DNA of 64,000 nucleotides from NCBI RefSeq assembly GCF_900155915.1, contig NZ_FTPO01000001.1:248001-312000 (forward strand), written 5' to 3'. A program made the position numbers and the translations under genes. The notes below the pieces were generated by a model. It saw nothing but the letters and a program-made list of their open reading frames with translations, did not search any database and had not been told where the DNA came from. Source of the DNA: Microbacterium sp. RU33B. Its GTDB lineage: Bacteria; Actinomycetota; Actinomycetes; Actinomycetales; Microbacteriaceae. Below, in pieces: positions 32,380 through 42,400 of this stretch; the first letter of the stretch is position 1; every line of letters starts with the position of its first letter.

Positions 32380-35240
32380 GCGGTCACCTCGGGGGTGGTC
32401 GACTCCGTACCGGAGAACCGGGCGAAGAGGTCGTCGGCGGAGGAGGGGGATTCGGATTCGTCGGTGTCGGTGCGTCCGGGCGCCGGGCGGACGTGCAGCG
32501 CCAGCGACTGCGGCGCGGAGCGATGCGCGTCGGCGAGCAGCGAGAGCGTCGCGCCCTCGTGACGCGCCGACACGACGAGCGTGAGCGGACGATCACCGGC
32601 GCGCCGCTGTTCGGTCGCGTCGCGCAGAACGGCGGCCACCTGGTCGCGGTGCGCGTCGTCGAGCGTGTCGATGCCGTCGATCGCCACCAGGCTCGTGCCC
32701 TTCAGGGCGCGGCGCAGGTCCTTCGCCGGATCGAGCGAGCCCTCGAGGAGCGCCACGCCCACGTGGGCGCGCACCCAGGCGGCGCGACCGGGAAGCAGGT
32801 GGCCGGCGACGCGCAGGCGACCCCCCGTGGGTGCGACCCGGCCGGCGATCGTCAGGACGAACGCGCGTGCCGCGCGGGGGTCGCCCGTCACGATGAGCGT
32901 GCCGCCCGGCTCGAGGCGGAACGAGGCATCCGTGAACAGCGGCACCTCGCCCTCCCGGCGCCCGCCCTCGGCGACGAGCGACACGTCGTCTCCCACGACG
33001 GGCGACGTCGTGTGCGGCTCGGGCCAGTCGGCATTGGCGAGCTCGCGCTCGACCGCCTCGCCCTCGATGTCGAAGTGGGGGAGGATGCGGTCGAGCCAGC
33101 GCGGCATCCACCACGCCTTCTCGCCCAGGAGGGCCATGACGGCGGGCACGAGCGTCATGCGCACGAGGAACGCGTCGATCGCGATGCCGACGGCCAGTCC
33201 GAGAGCGATCGGCTTGATCGACGAGTCGCCCTCCGGCACGAACGCCGCGAACACGGCGAACATGATGACGGCGGCGGCGGTGACCACGCGGGCGGATGCC
33301 GTGAAGCCGCTGCGGACGGCCCCGATCGCGGTCGCGCGGTCCCGTCGACCGCGCCGGGCGCGGCGGGCGTGGACGAAGTCCTCGCGCATGCGCGAGACGA
33401 GGAACACCTCGTAGTCCATCGCGAGCCCGAACAGCACGCCCATCAGGATGATCGGCATGAAGCTGATGACGGGTCCGGTCTTGGTGACGTGGAGGGCGTC
33501 GGCGAACCAGCCCCACTCGAACACCGCGGCCACGACGCCGAACGAGGCGGCGACCGACAGGAGATACCCGGCAGCGGCCTTGATCGGCACCCAGATCGAG
33601 CGGAACACGATCATGAGCAGGATCAGCGAGAGCCCGACGACGAACACGCCGAAGGGGACCAGGGCCGCGCCCAGGCGGTCGGAGATGTCGATGCCGACGG
33701 CGGTGAAGCCCGTGACCTTCAGATCGACGCCGTACTCGTCGAGCAGCCGGTCGTGCTCGGCGCGGAGGTCGCGCACGAGCTGCGCCGTGGCGGGGTCGTC
33801 GGGTGCGGTCTCGGGGACGATCTGGATCAGCCCCGTGTCGGCGGTCTCATTCGGGGTCGCGAGGGCGATCTCCTTCACGCCGGGGATCTGCGCGATCTCG
33901 TCGGCGATGTCGTTCATGAGGCCGACGGGGTCGGTCGAGGTGACGATCGAGCCGGTCATGATGAGCGGGCCGTTGGAGCCCGGTCCGAAGTACTCGGCGG
34001 TGAGGTCGTACGCCTGGCGGGCTTCGCTCGACTTCGGCTGCACGCCGGCGTTGGGCAGGGCCAGGCCGAGGCTCGCAGCGGGGATGGCCACGATGCCGAG
34101 GCCGACGACGACGGCGACGGTGGTGATGACGGGATGCCGCGTCACGCCCGTGACCCACCGGTCGGCGAATCCGCGCTTCGGCTTCGCGCCCCGCGTGCGA
34201 CGGGGAGCCCGTCGCTTCCAGCCGGCGACGCGGCCCTTCGCGAAGCCCAGGAAGGCCGGCGTGAGCGTCACGGCGACGAGCACGGCGATCGCGACGGCGA
34301 CCGCGGCGGCGATGCCCATGGTCGTGAGGAACGGGATGCCGGCGAAGCCGAGGCCGATGAGGGCGATGAGCACCGTGACGCCGGCGAACACCACCGCGGA
34401 GCCGGCCGTGCCCGTGGCCCGCGCCGCGGACTCCTCCGGTTCGATCCCGTCGCGCACCTGGTCCTGATGTCGGGCGACGATGAAGAGGGCGTAGTCGATG
34501 CCGACGGCGAGGCCGAGCATGATCGCGAGCATCGGGGTGGTCGAGGAGATCGTCGCGAAGGCGGTCGAGACGTAGATGAGCGCGATCGCGAGACCCACGC
34601 CGATGATCGCGCTCGCGAGAGGGAAGAACGCCACCGCGAGGGAGCGGAAGGTCACGATGAGCACGAACAGGGCGATCAGGATGCCGACGCCCTCGGTGAT
34701 CGTGAGGCCGGGAACCGAGGTCGAGAACAGGTCGCCGCCGATCGCCACCTGCGATCCGTCGGGCAGCGCTTCGCGGAGTCCTTCGGCGACCGCAGCCAGT
34801 TCGTCCTTCGTGCCGGCCGGGACATCCGTCGCCTGTCCGTCGAACTGCAGGCGCACGATGGCTGCGCGATCGTCGTCGGAGACGAGACCCGTCACCATCT
34901 CGTCGAAGGGGTCCTGCACGGCGATGATGCCGTCCAGGCTCTCGAGCTGCGTGATCGTGTCGGCGATCTCGGCCGCGTACGGATCCTCGTCGATGCGGGC
35001 GTCCTCCGGCGCGACGATGACGAGCTGGGCGCTCGTGCCGCTCGCCTGCGGGAAGGTGCGATCGAGCAGCTGGATGCCCTCCTGCGCCTCGGTGCCGGGG
35101 ATCGAGAACGAGTTGTCGGTGCCCTTCATGAACAGGGCGGCTCCGCCGCCCGCGAGGGCGAGCAGCAGGATCCAGGCCACGAGGACGCGCCAGGGGCGAC
35201 GGTACGACCAGCGGCCGAGGGAGTACAGGAGAGTGGACAC
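32376..35240 (-). CDS. MMPL/RND-family transporter with degenerate ABC ATPase domain fused at the C-terminus
   Basis: A 954-residue protein. Two MMPL modules, each one helix, a large outer domain and five helices, occupy roughly residues 1-720 (AWILLLALAGGGAALF; GLAVGIDYALFIVARHQ; GLAMDYEVFLVSRMRE). Residues 760-880 look like an ABC ATPase: FTDASFRLEPGGTLIVTGD, GGRLRVAGHLLP, and a Walker-B-like LVAIDGID. The P-loop reads GDPRAARA instead of GxxGxGKS/T and no LSGGQ is visible, so ATP hydrolysis is unlikely. It should export a lipid or drug using the proton gradient. The GTG start lies downstream of two TetR-type operators. Confidence 0.93.
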   Translation of the reverse strand: MSTLLYSLGRWSYRRPWRVLVAWILLLALAGGGAALFMKGTDNSFSIPGTEAQEGIQLLDRTFPQASGTSAQLVIVAPEDARIDEDPYAAEIADTITQLESLDGIIAVQDPFDEMVTGLVSDDDRAAIVRLQFDGQATDVPAGTKDELAAVAEGLREALPDGSQVAIGGDLFSTSVPGLTITEGVGILIALFVLIVTFRSLAVAFFPLASAIIGVGLAIALIYVSTAFATISSTTPMLAIMLGLAVGIDYALFIVARHQDQVRDGIEPEESAARATGTAGSAVVFAGVTVLIALIGLGFAGIPFLTTMGIAAAVAVAIAVLVAVTLTPAFLGFAKGRVAGWKRRAPRRTRGAKPKRGFADRWVTGVTRHPVITTVAVVVGLGIVAIPAASLGLALPNAGVQPKSSEARQAYDLTAEYFGPGSNGPLIMTGSIVTSTDPVGLMNDIADEIAQIPGVKEIALATPNETADTGLIQIVPETAPDDPATAQLVRDLRAEHDRLLDEYGVDLKVTGFTAVGIDISDRLGAALVPFGVFVVGLSLILLMIVFRSIWVPIKAAAGYLLSVAASFGVVAAVFEWGWFADALHVTKTGPVISFMPIILMGVLFGLAMDYEVFLVSRMREDFVHARRARRGRRDRATAIGAVRSGFTASARVVTAAAVIMFAVFAAFVPEGDSSIKPIALGLAVGIAIDAFLVRMTLVPAVMALLGEKAWWMPRWLDRILPHFDIEGEAVERELANADWPEPHTTSPVVGDDVSLVAEGGRREGEVPLFTDASFRLEPGGTLIVTGDPRAARAFVLTIAGRVAPTGGRLRVAGHLLPGRAAWVRAHVGVALLEGSLDPAKDLRRALKGTSLVAIDGIDTLDDAHRDQVAAVLRDATEQRRAGDRPLTLVVSARHEGATLSLLADAHRSAPQSLALHVRPAPGRTDTDESESPSSADDLFARFSGTESTTPEVTA

Positions 35241-35272
35241 GGGCGCTCCGGTTCAGACGGTCAGGGGTGCTC

Positions 35273-35305
35273 GATACAGCTCTGTATCCGATACATAGTT
35301 GTATC
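35273..35305. promoter_or_regulatory. Two tandem TetR operators, GATACA-N4-TGTATC
   Basis: Two palindromes with identical arms, 35273-35288 (spacer GCTC) and 35290-35305 (spacer TAGT), sit one base apart between the divergent MMPL and TetR genes, in an AT-rich patch that should include both promoters. The centre-to-centre distance of 17 bases would allow two dimers to bind side by side. Confidence 0.8.
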
Positions 35306-35371
35306 CTAAGAGCGTTGCTCCTCGCGAGTCTGAGCAATGGGTGTGAAACTGACGAGCGAAGGGATGGCGCC

Positions 35372-35998
35372 ATGAGCGATGTGACGGCCCGCCCGGGAAC
35401 GCGCCGCCGCGAGCAGACCCGAGCACGGCTGCTCGATGCCGCCCACGAGGTGTTCGGCGAAGTGGGGATGGACGCGGCATCCGTCGAGATGATCTGCGAA
35501 CGCGCCGGCTTCACGCGCGGTGCCTTCTACTCCAACTTCGAGTCGAAGGACGAGCTGTTCCTCGCACTCATCACCCAGCTCGCCGAGGAGAAGCTCGACG
35601 AGGTGGCCGGACGCGTGCGCGGCCTCGCGCCCGAGGCGCTCGCCGACATGTCGTCGCTCGTGCGTCAGGTCGTCGGCGTCTCGCTCGGCGAACGCATGGA
35701 GCCGCAGCTCATCAGCGAGATCCGTACCCAGGCGCTGCGCGACCCGCGCCTCGCAGAGGCGTACCTCGCGTGGCAGAACGCGATGCGCGAGCGCGTCGAG
35801 GGCATCATCGAGCACGTCCTGGTGACGTACGGACTCCACCTCCGCCTGCCGATCGGCGAGACCGCGCAGCTCCTGCTCGACGTCTCCGACGACACGTGCG
35901 CCCGGGCGACGCTCGAGGGCCTCCCCGGCCCCGAGATCACCGCTCTGCTGAACGCGCGCATCGAGCGCCTGGTCGGCATCCTCGTCGACGCGCCGTAG
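35372..35998 (+). CDS. TetR-family repressor of the MMPL/YhgE operon
   Basis: A 208-residue TetR protein. The helix-turn-helix is in ASVEMICERAGFTRGAFYSN, followed by FESKDELFL and a ligand-binding C-terminus. I chose the ATG just before the conserved N-terminus; a longer in-frame extension would run through the operators. It is divergent from the MMPL gene, with the paired GATACA palindromes between them, so it most likely represses the export operon and itself. The ligand is unknown. Confidence 0.92.
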   Translation: MSDVTARPGTRRREQTRARLLDAAHEVFGEVGMDAASVEMICERAGFTRGAFYSNFESKDELFLALITQLAEEKLDEVAGRVRGLAPEALADMSSLVRQVVGVSLGERMEPQLISEIRTQALRDPRLAEAYLAWQNAMRERVEGIIEHVLVTYGLHLRLPIGETAQLLLDVSDDTCARATLEGLPGPEITALLNARIERLVGILVDAP

Positions 35999-36013
35999 CC
36001 GGTCGGCGCGTCC

Positions 36014-37006
36014 TCAGTCGCCGTCCGCGCCGAGCAGCGCGTGGCAGCGCTCGAGCCGCGCGAGCCACCACTCGCGACGCTCGGACGGCGCCGCGAGCTC
36101 GTCGAGCAGGGCTGCATCCGGGACCACCCGTCCGACGCGGAGCGCGCCGTCCACGGCCGTCAGCGGCGGCGAGACGATGTCGGCCGTGAAGAGCGACGAC
36201 GTGCCGAGCCCGCAGTCGAAGTCGAGCACGGGAAGTGCGGCGGCCAGCGCCGCCCCCATCGATAGTCCGACCGACGTGTCCAGGGCGCTGGACACGACGG
36301 CCGGGAGGCCCGCCTCGGCCACGATCTCGAGCGCGCGGTGCACGCCGCCGAGCGGCTGGGCCTTGATCACGAGCAGGTCGGCGGCGCCCGCACGGGCGAC
36401 CGCGAGCGGATCGTCCGCTTTGCGCACGCTCTCGTCGGCGGCGATCGGGATGCCCATGTACTTCACACGTCGGCGCAGCTCGGCGAGCTCTTCGATCCAC
36501 GCGCAGGGCTGCTCGGCGTACTCGAGGTCGAACTCCGCCAGTGCATGAAACGCGTGCTCCGCCTCGTCGACATTCCATGCGCCGTTCGCGTCGATGCGGA
36601 TGCGACCCTCGGGTCCCATGGCCTCGCGCACGGCGCGCACCCGCGCGACGTCGTCGGCGAGGCGCTGCCCGGGCTCGGCGACCTTGACCTTCGCGGTGCG
36701 GCAGCCGTCGAAACGCGCGAGCACTCCGGCGACGGATGCCGCGTCCACCGCCGGTACGGTGGCGTTGATCCGGATGCTCTCACGCAGCGCCGCCGGCGAT
36801 GCCCGCCAGCCGAAGTCGATCGCCGCGGCGAGCCAGGTGACGGCCTCGGCATCCGGGTACTCGACGAAGGGGGAGAACTCCGTCCAGCCCTGCGGGCCTT
36901 CGAGGAGGAGCGCTTCTCGCACGTCGAGTCCGCGGAAGCGGGTGGCGAGCGGGAGCGCGACGACGCGGGCGGTGGCGAGAAGGTCATCCAGCGGCGGGTG
37001 GCTCAC
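36014..37006 (-). CDS. menC: o-Succinylbenzoate synthase MenC
   Basis: A 330-residue enolase-superfamily enzyme. It dehydrates SHCHC to o-succinylbenzoate in menaquinone synthesis. Visible are the catalytic lysine region AKVKVAEPG, metal ligands in RIDANGAWN, EYAEQPC and ADESVRKADD, and LVIKAQPLGG with the second lysine. N-succinylamino-acid racemase is a related alternative, but the other men genes nearby favour MenC. The GTG is six bases after CAGGAT on the minus strand. Confidence 0.94.
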   Translation of the reverse strand: MSHPPLDDLLATARVVALPLATRFRGLDVREALLLEGPQGWTEFSPFVEYPDAEAVTWLAAAIDFGWRASPAALRESIRINATVPAVDAASVAGVLARFDGCRTAKVKVAEPGQRLADDVARVRAVREAMGPEGRIRIDANGAWNVDEAEHAFHALAEFDLEYAEQPCAWIEELAELRRRVKYMGIPIAADESVRKADDPLAVARAGAADLLVIKAQPLGGVHRALEIVAEAGLPAVVSSALDTSVGLSMGAALAAALPVLDFDCGLGTSSLFTADIVSPPLTAVDGALRVGRVVPDAALLDELAAPSERREWWLARLERCHALLGADGD

Positions 37007-37039
37007 GACTCCATCCTGCCGTGCCCGGGGCGGATCCGG

Positions 37040-37222
37040 TCAGATTCCGCCGCCGGGGTAGATCCCGGCCGATCGGACCGACTGCTGCGCGGTGACCATG
37101 GGGTCGACGGCGCGGTTCTTCTCGACATCCGACGCCGTCACGCCCTCGTAGTCGGCGTAGGTCATCGTGCGACCGAAGATGCGGTGCTTCACCCGTGTCC
37201 AGAACGGCGTCTTCTCGGTCAT
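37040..37222 (-). CDS. Small conserved-looking hypothetical protein
   Basis: A 60-residue protein, MTEKTPFWTRVKHRIFGRTM then YADYEGVTASDVEKNRAVDP, ending in IYPGGGI. It is soluble, with mixed charge and a Gly-rich tail. GGGAGAA lies four bases before the ATG, a good ribosome site, and codon use fits the region. I do not recognise a family. It lies between menC and the PadR gene, 33 bases upstream of menC. Confidence 0.7.
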   Translation of the reverse strand: MTEKTPFWTRVKHRIFGRTMTYADYEGVTASDVEKNRAVDPMVTAQQSVRSAGIYPGGGI

Positions 37223-37280
37223 GCGATTCTCCCGACGTCCCCTCCACTATCGCTCGGATCCGGTAAATAACAAAGTGTGA

Positions 37281-37310
37281 TTGACGATAGTGTGTGACGC
37301 ACAGTACAGT
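37281..37310 (+). promoter_or_regulatory. Sigma70-type promoter of the padR operon with operator-like repeats
   Basis: TTGACG (37281-37286) and TACAGT (37305-37310) are 18 bases apart; the ATG follows seven bases after the -10. TGTG/CACA arms around 37291-37303 and further GTGTGA copies lie across the promoter, a likely site for autoregulation by PadR. Confidence 0.6.
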
Positions 37311-37317
37311 GTGATCC

Positions 37318-37653
37318 ATGAGTGAAAACGAAGCGCTCGAGACGCATCTGCAGGAACTGCGACGGGGGACCGTCGTGCTCGCCTGCCTGCGGCTGCTCGA
37401 CGAGCCCGGCTACGGCTACAGCCTGCTCGAGCAGCTGAGCGACCGTGGCTTCGAGACCGATGCGAACACGCTGTATCCCCTGCTGCGCCGCCTGGAGAAG
37501 CAGGGACACCTCACGAGCGAGTGGAACACCGACGAGGCGCGGCCCCGCAAGTTCTATCGCACGAGCGCCGCCGGCACCCGGCTGGCCGCCGCCCTCACCG
37601 ATGACTTCCGTGCGATCGCCGCGGCGATCGCCACCCTCCCTGAGAAGGACTGA
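37318..37653 (+). CDS. PadR-family transcriptional regulator
   Basis: A 111-residue PadR winged helix: LRRGTVVLACLRLLDEPGYG, then TLYPLLRRLEKQGHL as recognition region and wing, and KFYRTSAAGTRLAA. PadR proteins repress neighbouring membrane or efflux genes. The next gene follows after three bases, so the two form a classic PadR plus membrane-protein pair. The mRNA is leaderless. Confidence 0.92.
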   Translation: MSENEALETHLQELRRGTVVLACLRLLDEPGYGYSLLEQLSDRGFETDANTLYPLLRRLEKQGHLTSEWNTDEARPRKFYRTSAAGTRLAAALTDDFRAIAAAIATLPEKD

Positions 37654-37656
37654 ACG

Positions 37657-38622
37657 ATGAACGCCACCCTGACCGACCGCTACATCGATGCGGCGACCCG
37701 CACGGCCCCGGAGCCGCAGCGACCCGACATCGCCGCCGAGCTCCGCGAGCGGATCGCCGACCAGGTCGACGCGCGCGTCGACGCCGGAGAAGCGCCGGAT
37801 GCCGCGGAGCGCGCGGTCCTGAACGAACTCGGCGACCCCGACAAGCTCGTCGCGGAGTACATCGACCGTCCGCTGCAGCTCATCGGACCGCGCTACTACC
37901 TCACATGGTGGCGACTGCTGAAGCTCCTCTGGGCGATCGTCCCGGCATGCGTCGTCTTCGGCGTGGCGCTCGGCATGGCGATCGACGGCGAGAGCTTCGG
38001 CGCGATCGTGGGCGCCGTCGTCCCCATCGTCATCCAGGTCATCGTCAACGTCGGCTTCTGGACGACGCTCGTCTTCGTCATCATCGAGCGCTCGACGAAC
38101 AGCGCCGACATCGGCCTCGTCGGCGAGTGGACGGTGGACCGGCTGCCGGAACCGCGTGAGAACGGCGCGAAGGTGTCCGACCTCGTGGCAGCCCTGATCT
38201 TCCTCGGCCTCGCGGCGGGGGCCGTCCTCTGGGACCACTTCGTCGGCTTCGTGTACTTCTCCGACACCGGCTGGCTCCCGTTCCTGTCGCCGCAGCTGTG
38301 GCCCTGGGGGATCGGCGTGCTGCTCGCCGCGATCGCGGCGGAGGCGCTCCTGGCGATCGCGGTCTACGCGAAGGGTCGGTACACGTGGGCCCTCGCCGCG
38401 GCCAATCTGGCGCTCAACGTCGTCATCGCGGTGCCCGCCGTGTGGCTGCTCAGCGAGGGAGGTCTGGTGAACCCCGAGTTCTGGCCGAGGGTCACCCCGT
38501 CGGACTCCTCGGCCACGGTCGAGTCGGTCCTGACGATCATCTTCGGATTCGTCATCGCGGGCATCGCGATCTGGGACTCGGTCGACGGCTTCCTCAAAGC
38601 TCGTCGCTCCACGCGGCCGTAG
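37657..38622 (+). CDS. PadR-partner membrane protein with N-terminal HAAS/permease-prefix domain
   Basis: A 321-residue protein. Residues 1-75 form the helical HAAS-like domain common beside PadR genes: IAAELRERIADQVDARV, LNELGDPDKLVAEYI. Then six or seven helices follow, from LLKLLWAIVPACVVFGVALG to TIIFGFVIAGIAIW. These proteins often sense or transduce membrane stress together with their PadR partner. It is co-transcribed with the PadR gene. Confidence 0.85.
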   Translation: MNATLTDRYIDAATRTAPEPQRPDIAAELRERIADQVDARVDAGEAPDAAERAVLNELGDPDKLVAEYIDRPLQLIGPRYYLTWWRLLKLLWAIVPACVVFGVALGMAIDGESFGAIVGAVVPIVIQVIVNVGFWTTLVFVIIERSTNSADIGLVGEWTVDRLPEPRENGAKVSDLVAALIFLGLAAGAVLWDHFVGFVYFSDTGWLPFLSPQLWPWGIGVLLAAIAAEALLAIAVYAKGRYTWALAAANLALNVVIAVPAVWLLSEGGLVNPEFWPRVTPSDSSATVESVLTIIFGFVIAGIAIWDSVDGFLKARRSTRP

Positions 38623-38632
38623 GCTGAATCCC

Positions 38633-39427
38633 ATGCTTCTCGACACCCCCGTCCGGCTCGGCATCCAGCTGCAGCCCCAGCACGTCCAGTACACCGACAT
38701 CCGCGACGCCGTCCGGCGCCTCGAAGACCTCGGCGTCGACATCCTCTTCAACTGGGATCACTTCTTCCCGCTCTCCGGCGACCCCGAGGGCCTGCACTTC
38801 GAGTCGTGGACGATGCTCGGCGCCTGGGCCGAGCAGACGGAGCGCGTCGAGTTCGGATGCCTCGTCAACTGCAACTCGTACCGCAACGCCGACCTGCAGG
38901 CAGACATGGCCCGCACGCTCGACCATATCTCCGCCAAGGGCGGGGAGGGCCGCTTCATCTTCGGCACCGGCTCGGGGTGGTTCGAGCGCGACTACGACGA
39001 GTACGGGTACGAGTTCGGCACGGCGGGTCAGCGTCTGGACGCGCTCGCCGACGGGCTCGACCGGATCGAAGCGCGCTGGGCGAAGCTGAACCCCGCACCG
39101 ACCCGCGACATCCCCGTCATGATCGGCGGCGGCGGCGAGCAGAAGACTCTGCGCATCGTGGCGAAGCACGCCGACATCTGGCACAGCTTCGTGCAGGGCG
39201 ACACGCTCACCCACAAGATCTCGGTGATCGAGAAGTGGGGCGAGAAGGACGGGCGCGACACGAGCGGCATCGTCATCTCGAACGAGCTGAAGGACCGCTC
39301 GGAGGAGGCGGCCGACGACCTGTACGCGCGCGGCACCCGCCTGTTCACGCTCGGATTCCAGGGACCGGACTACGACTACGGCATCGTCGAGCGCTGGCTC
39401 GCCTGGCGGGACTCGAAGAACGCATGA
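38633..39427 (+). CDS. LLM-class F420/flavin-dependent oxidoreductase coupled to metH
   Basis: A 264-residue single-domain LLM protein: VRLGIQLQPQHVQYTDI, FNWDHFFPLSGD, FIFGTGSGWFERDYDEYGY, PVMIGGGGEQKTLRIVAKHAD. The ATG is seven bases after TAGGCT (38620-38625). Its stop overlaps the metH ATG (ATGA), so both proteins are made from one leaderless message. F420-dependent reductases of this family act on many substrates. Coupling to a methionine synthase raises the possibility of a folate-linked reductase, for example a stand-in for MetF, but no sequence motif proves it. Confidence 0.9.
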   Translation: MLLDTPVRLGIQLQPQHVQYTDIRDAVRRLEDLGVDILFNWDHFFPLSGDPEGLHFESWTMLGAWAEQTERVEFGCLVNCNSYRNADLQADMARTLDHISAKGGEGRFIFGTGSGWFERDYDEYGYEFGTAGQRLDALADGLDRIEARWAKLNPAPTRDIPVMIGGGGEQKTLRIVAKHADIWHSFVQGDTLTHKISVIEKWGEKDGRDTSGIVISNELKDRSEEAADDLYARGTRLFTLGFQGPDYDYGIVERWLAWRDSKNA

Positions 39428-42400
39428 GTGCTGTGGTCGTGCCGAGGCATCCGCTCGACATCGACGGAGTGCCCCGGCCCTCCCGGTCGCGCGCCCTGCT
39501 GGATGCCATCGCGGAGCGGGTGGTCATCGCCGACGGCGCGATGGGCACGATGCTGCAGCGGCACGACCCGACGCTCGAGGACTATCAGCAGCTCGAAGGC
39601 TGTAACGAGATCCTCAACGTGTCGCGGCCCGACATGATCGGCGAGATCCACGACGCCTACCTCGCGGTGGGGGTGGACGCCGTGGAGACCAACACGTTCG
39701 GCGCGAACTGGTCGAACCTGTCGGACTACGGCATCGATGACCGCATCCACGAGCTCGCCGAAGCGGGGGCGCGCATCGCGCGCGAGCGCGTGGAGGCCGC
39801 GGAGGCCGTCGACGGCCGGATGCGCTGGGTGCTCGGGTCGATGGGTCCGGGCACGAAGCTGCCGACGCTCGGGCACACGACGTACGACCACCTCAAGCAG
39901 ACGTTCGCCCTCCAGGCGGAGGGGCTGATCGACGGCGGCGCGGACGCGCTGCTCGTCGAGACGTCGCAGGACCTCCTGCAGACCAAGGCCGCCGTCAACG
40001 GCTGCCGCCAGGCGATCGTCGCGCGGGGCATCCGTCTGCCGATCTTCGTCGAGGTGACGGTCGAGACCACCGGCACGATGCTGATGGGGTCGGAGATCGG
40101 CGCGGCGCTCACGACGCTCGAGCCGCTCGGCGTCGACGCGATCGGCTTGAACTGCGCCACCGGTCCGGCCGAGATGAGCGAGCACCTCCGTCACCTGTCG
40201 AAGCACTCGGCGGTCACGATCGCGTGCATGCCCAACGCCGGGCTTCCCGTGCTCACGGCCGACGGTGCCCACTACCCGCTGTCGCCGGCGGAGCTCGCCA
40301 CGGCGCACGAGCAGTTCGTGCGCGAATTCGGCGTGGGGATCGTGGGCGGATGCTGCGGCACGACCCCCGAGCACATGGCCGCGGTCGTCGAACGGCTGCA
40401 CGGCGTGTTCGATCCGATCGTCGAGAAACCCCGAGGTGCGTCGGACACCCCGCAGCGCGGGGTGTCTCGGGCGGACGGGGGTTTCTCGGCGGGTGGTGCG
40501 GGTGGTGCGGGTGGTGCGGGTGAGGACACGGGTTCCGACGCGGAGCCCGGTGTCGCGTCGCTGTACCAGCACGTGCCGTTCGAGCAGGATGCCTCGTACC
40601 TCGCCATCGGCGAGCGCACCAACGCGAACGGCTCCAAGGCGTTCCGTGAGGCGATGCTCGAGGGCCGCTGGGACGACTGCGTCGAGATCGCCCGCAATCA
40701 GACCCGTGTGGGCGCGCACCTGCTCGACGTCTGCGTCGACTACGTCGGCCGCGACGGGGTCGACGACGTGCGCGAGATCGTGTCGCGGTTCGCCTCGGCA
40801 TCCACGCTTCCCCTCGTCATCGACTCGACCGAGCCGGCCGTCATCCGGGCGGGCCTCGAGCTGATCGGCGGGCGTCCCGTCGTGAACTCCGTCAACTACG
40901 AGGACGGCGACGGTCCCGACAGCCGGTTCGGCCGCATCATGCCCCTCGTCAAGGAGCACGGCACGGCGGTCATCGCGCTGACGATCGACGAGCAGGGCCA
41001 GGCGCGTACGGCTGACGACAAGGTGCGCATCGCGTCGCGGCTCATCGACGCCCTGGTGGGCGACTGGGGCCTGCGCGTCGAGGACATCATCGTCGACAGC
41101 CTGACGTTCCCGATCGCGACCGGGCAGGAGGAGACGCGCCGCGACGCCATCGAGACGATCGAGGCGATCCGCGCGATCAACACGAAGTACCCCGGCGTCC
41201 ACACCACCCTCGGGGTCTCCAACGTCTCGTTCGGGCTGAACCCGGCAGCGCGCTCGGTGCTCAACTCGGTGTTCATCCACGAGGCGACGCAGGCGGGACT
41301 CGACTCCGCGATCGTGGACGCCGCCAAGATCGTGCCGCTCGCCTCGATCCCCGACGAGCAGCGCCAGGTCGCGCTCGATCTCGTGTGGGACCGGCGCGAG
41401 TACGACGCCGACGGCAACATCACCTACGACCCGCTCGCGGTCATGCTCGACGTCTTCGCCGGCGTCGACACGGCGGCCCTCCGCGACCAGCGCGCGGCCG
41501 AGCTCGCCGCGCTGCCCGTCGGCGAGCGCCTCGAGCGCCGGATCATCGACGGCGAAGCCAAGGGACTCGAGGCCGACCTCGACCTCGCCCGCTCGAACGG
41601 GGTGACGCCGCTCGAGATCATCAACGACCATCTGCTGGAGGGCATGAAGGTTGTCGGCGAGCGGTTCGGATCCGGCGAGATGCAGCTGCCCTTCGTGCTG
41701 CAGTCCGCCGAGGTCATGAAGACCGCCGTCGCCCTGCTCGAACCGCACATGGAGAAGTCCGAGGCGGCGGGCAAGGGCACCATCGTCCTCGCCACCGTCC
41801 GCGGCGACGTGCACGACATCGGCAAGAACCTCGTCGACATCATCCTCACCAACAACGGCTACGACGTGATCAACCTCGGCATCAAGCAGCCGATCGCCGA
41901 CATCATCGCCGCCGCCGAAGAGCACGATGCCGACGTGATCGGGATGTCGGGGCTGCTCGTGAAGTCGACGGTCGTCATGAAGGAGAACCTCCTCGAACTT
42001 CAGTCGCGCGGTCTCGCCGGCAGATGGCCGGTCATCCTGGGCGGCGCCGCGCTCACGCGCGCGTACGTGGAGGACGATCTCGCGTCGCTGTTCGACGGCG
42101 AGGTGCGCTACGCCCGCGACGCGTTCGAAGGGCTCACGCTCATGGAGCCGCTCGTGCGGGTCGCGCGCGGGGAGGCTCCGGATGCCGTGGGCCTGCCCGC
42201 ACTCAAGAAGCGCATCCACCGCGCGGGGTCTTCGCTGACGCTGACCGAGCCCGAAGCCATGCCCGCGCGCTCGGACGTGGCATCCGACAACCCCGTGCCG
42301 GTACCGCCGTTCTGGGGCACCCGGATCGTGCGGGGCATCGCGCTCGCCGACTACGCCGCATTCCTCGACGAGCGTGCGACGTTCATGGGGCAGTGGGGCC

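Noticed and set aside
40493..40519. Tandem repeat as a CRISPR-like array
   Set aside because: Units are 9 bases, contiguous, without spacers and translated in frame.
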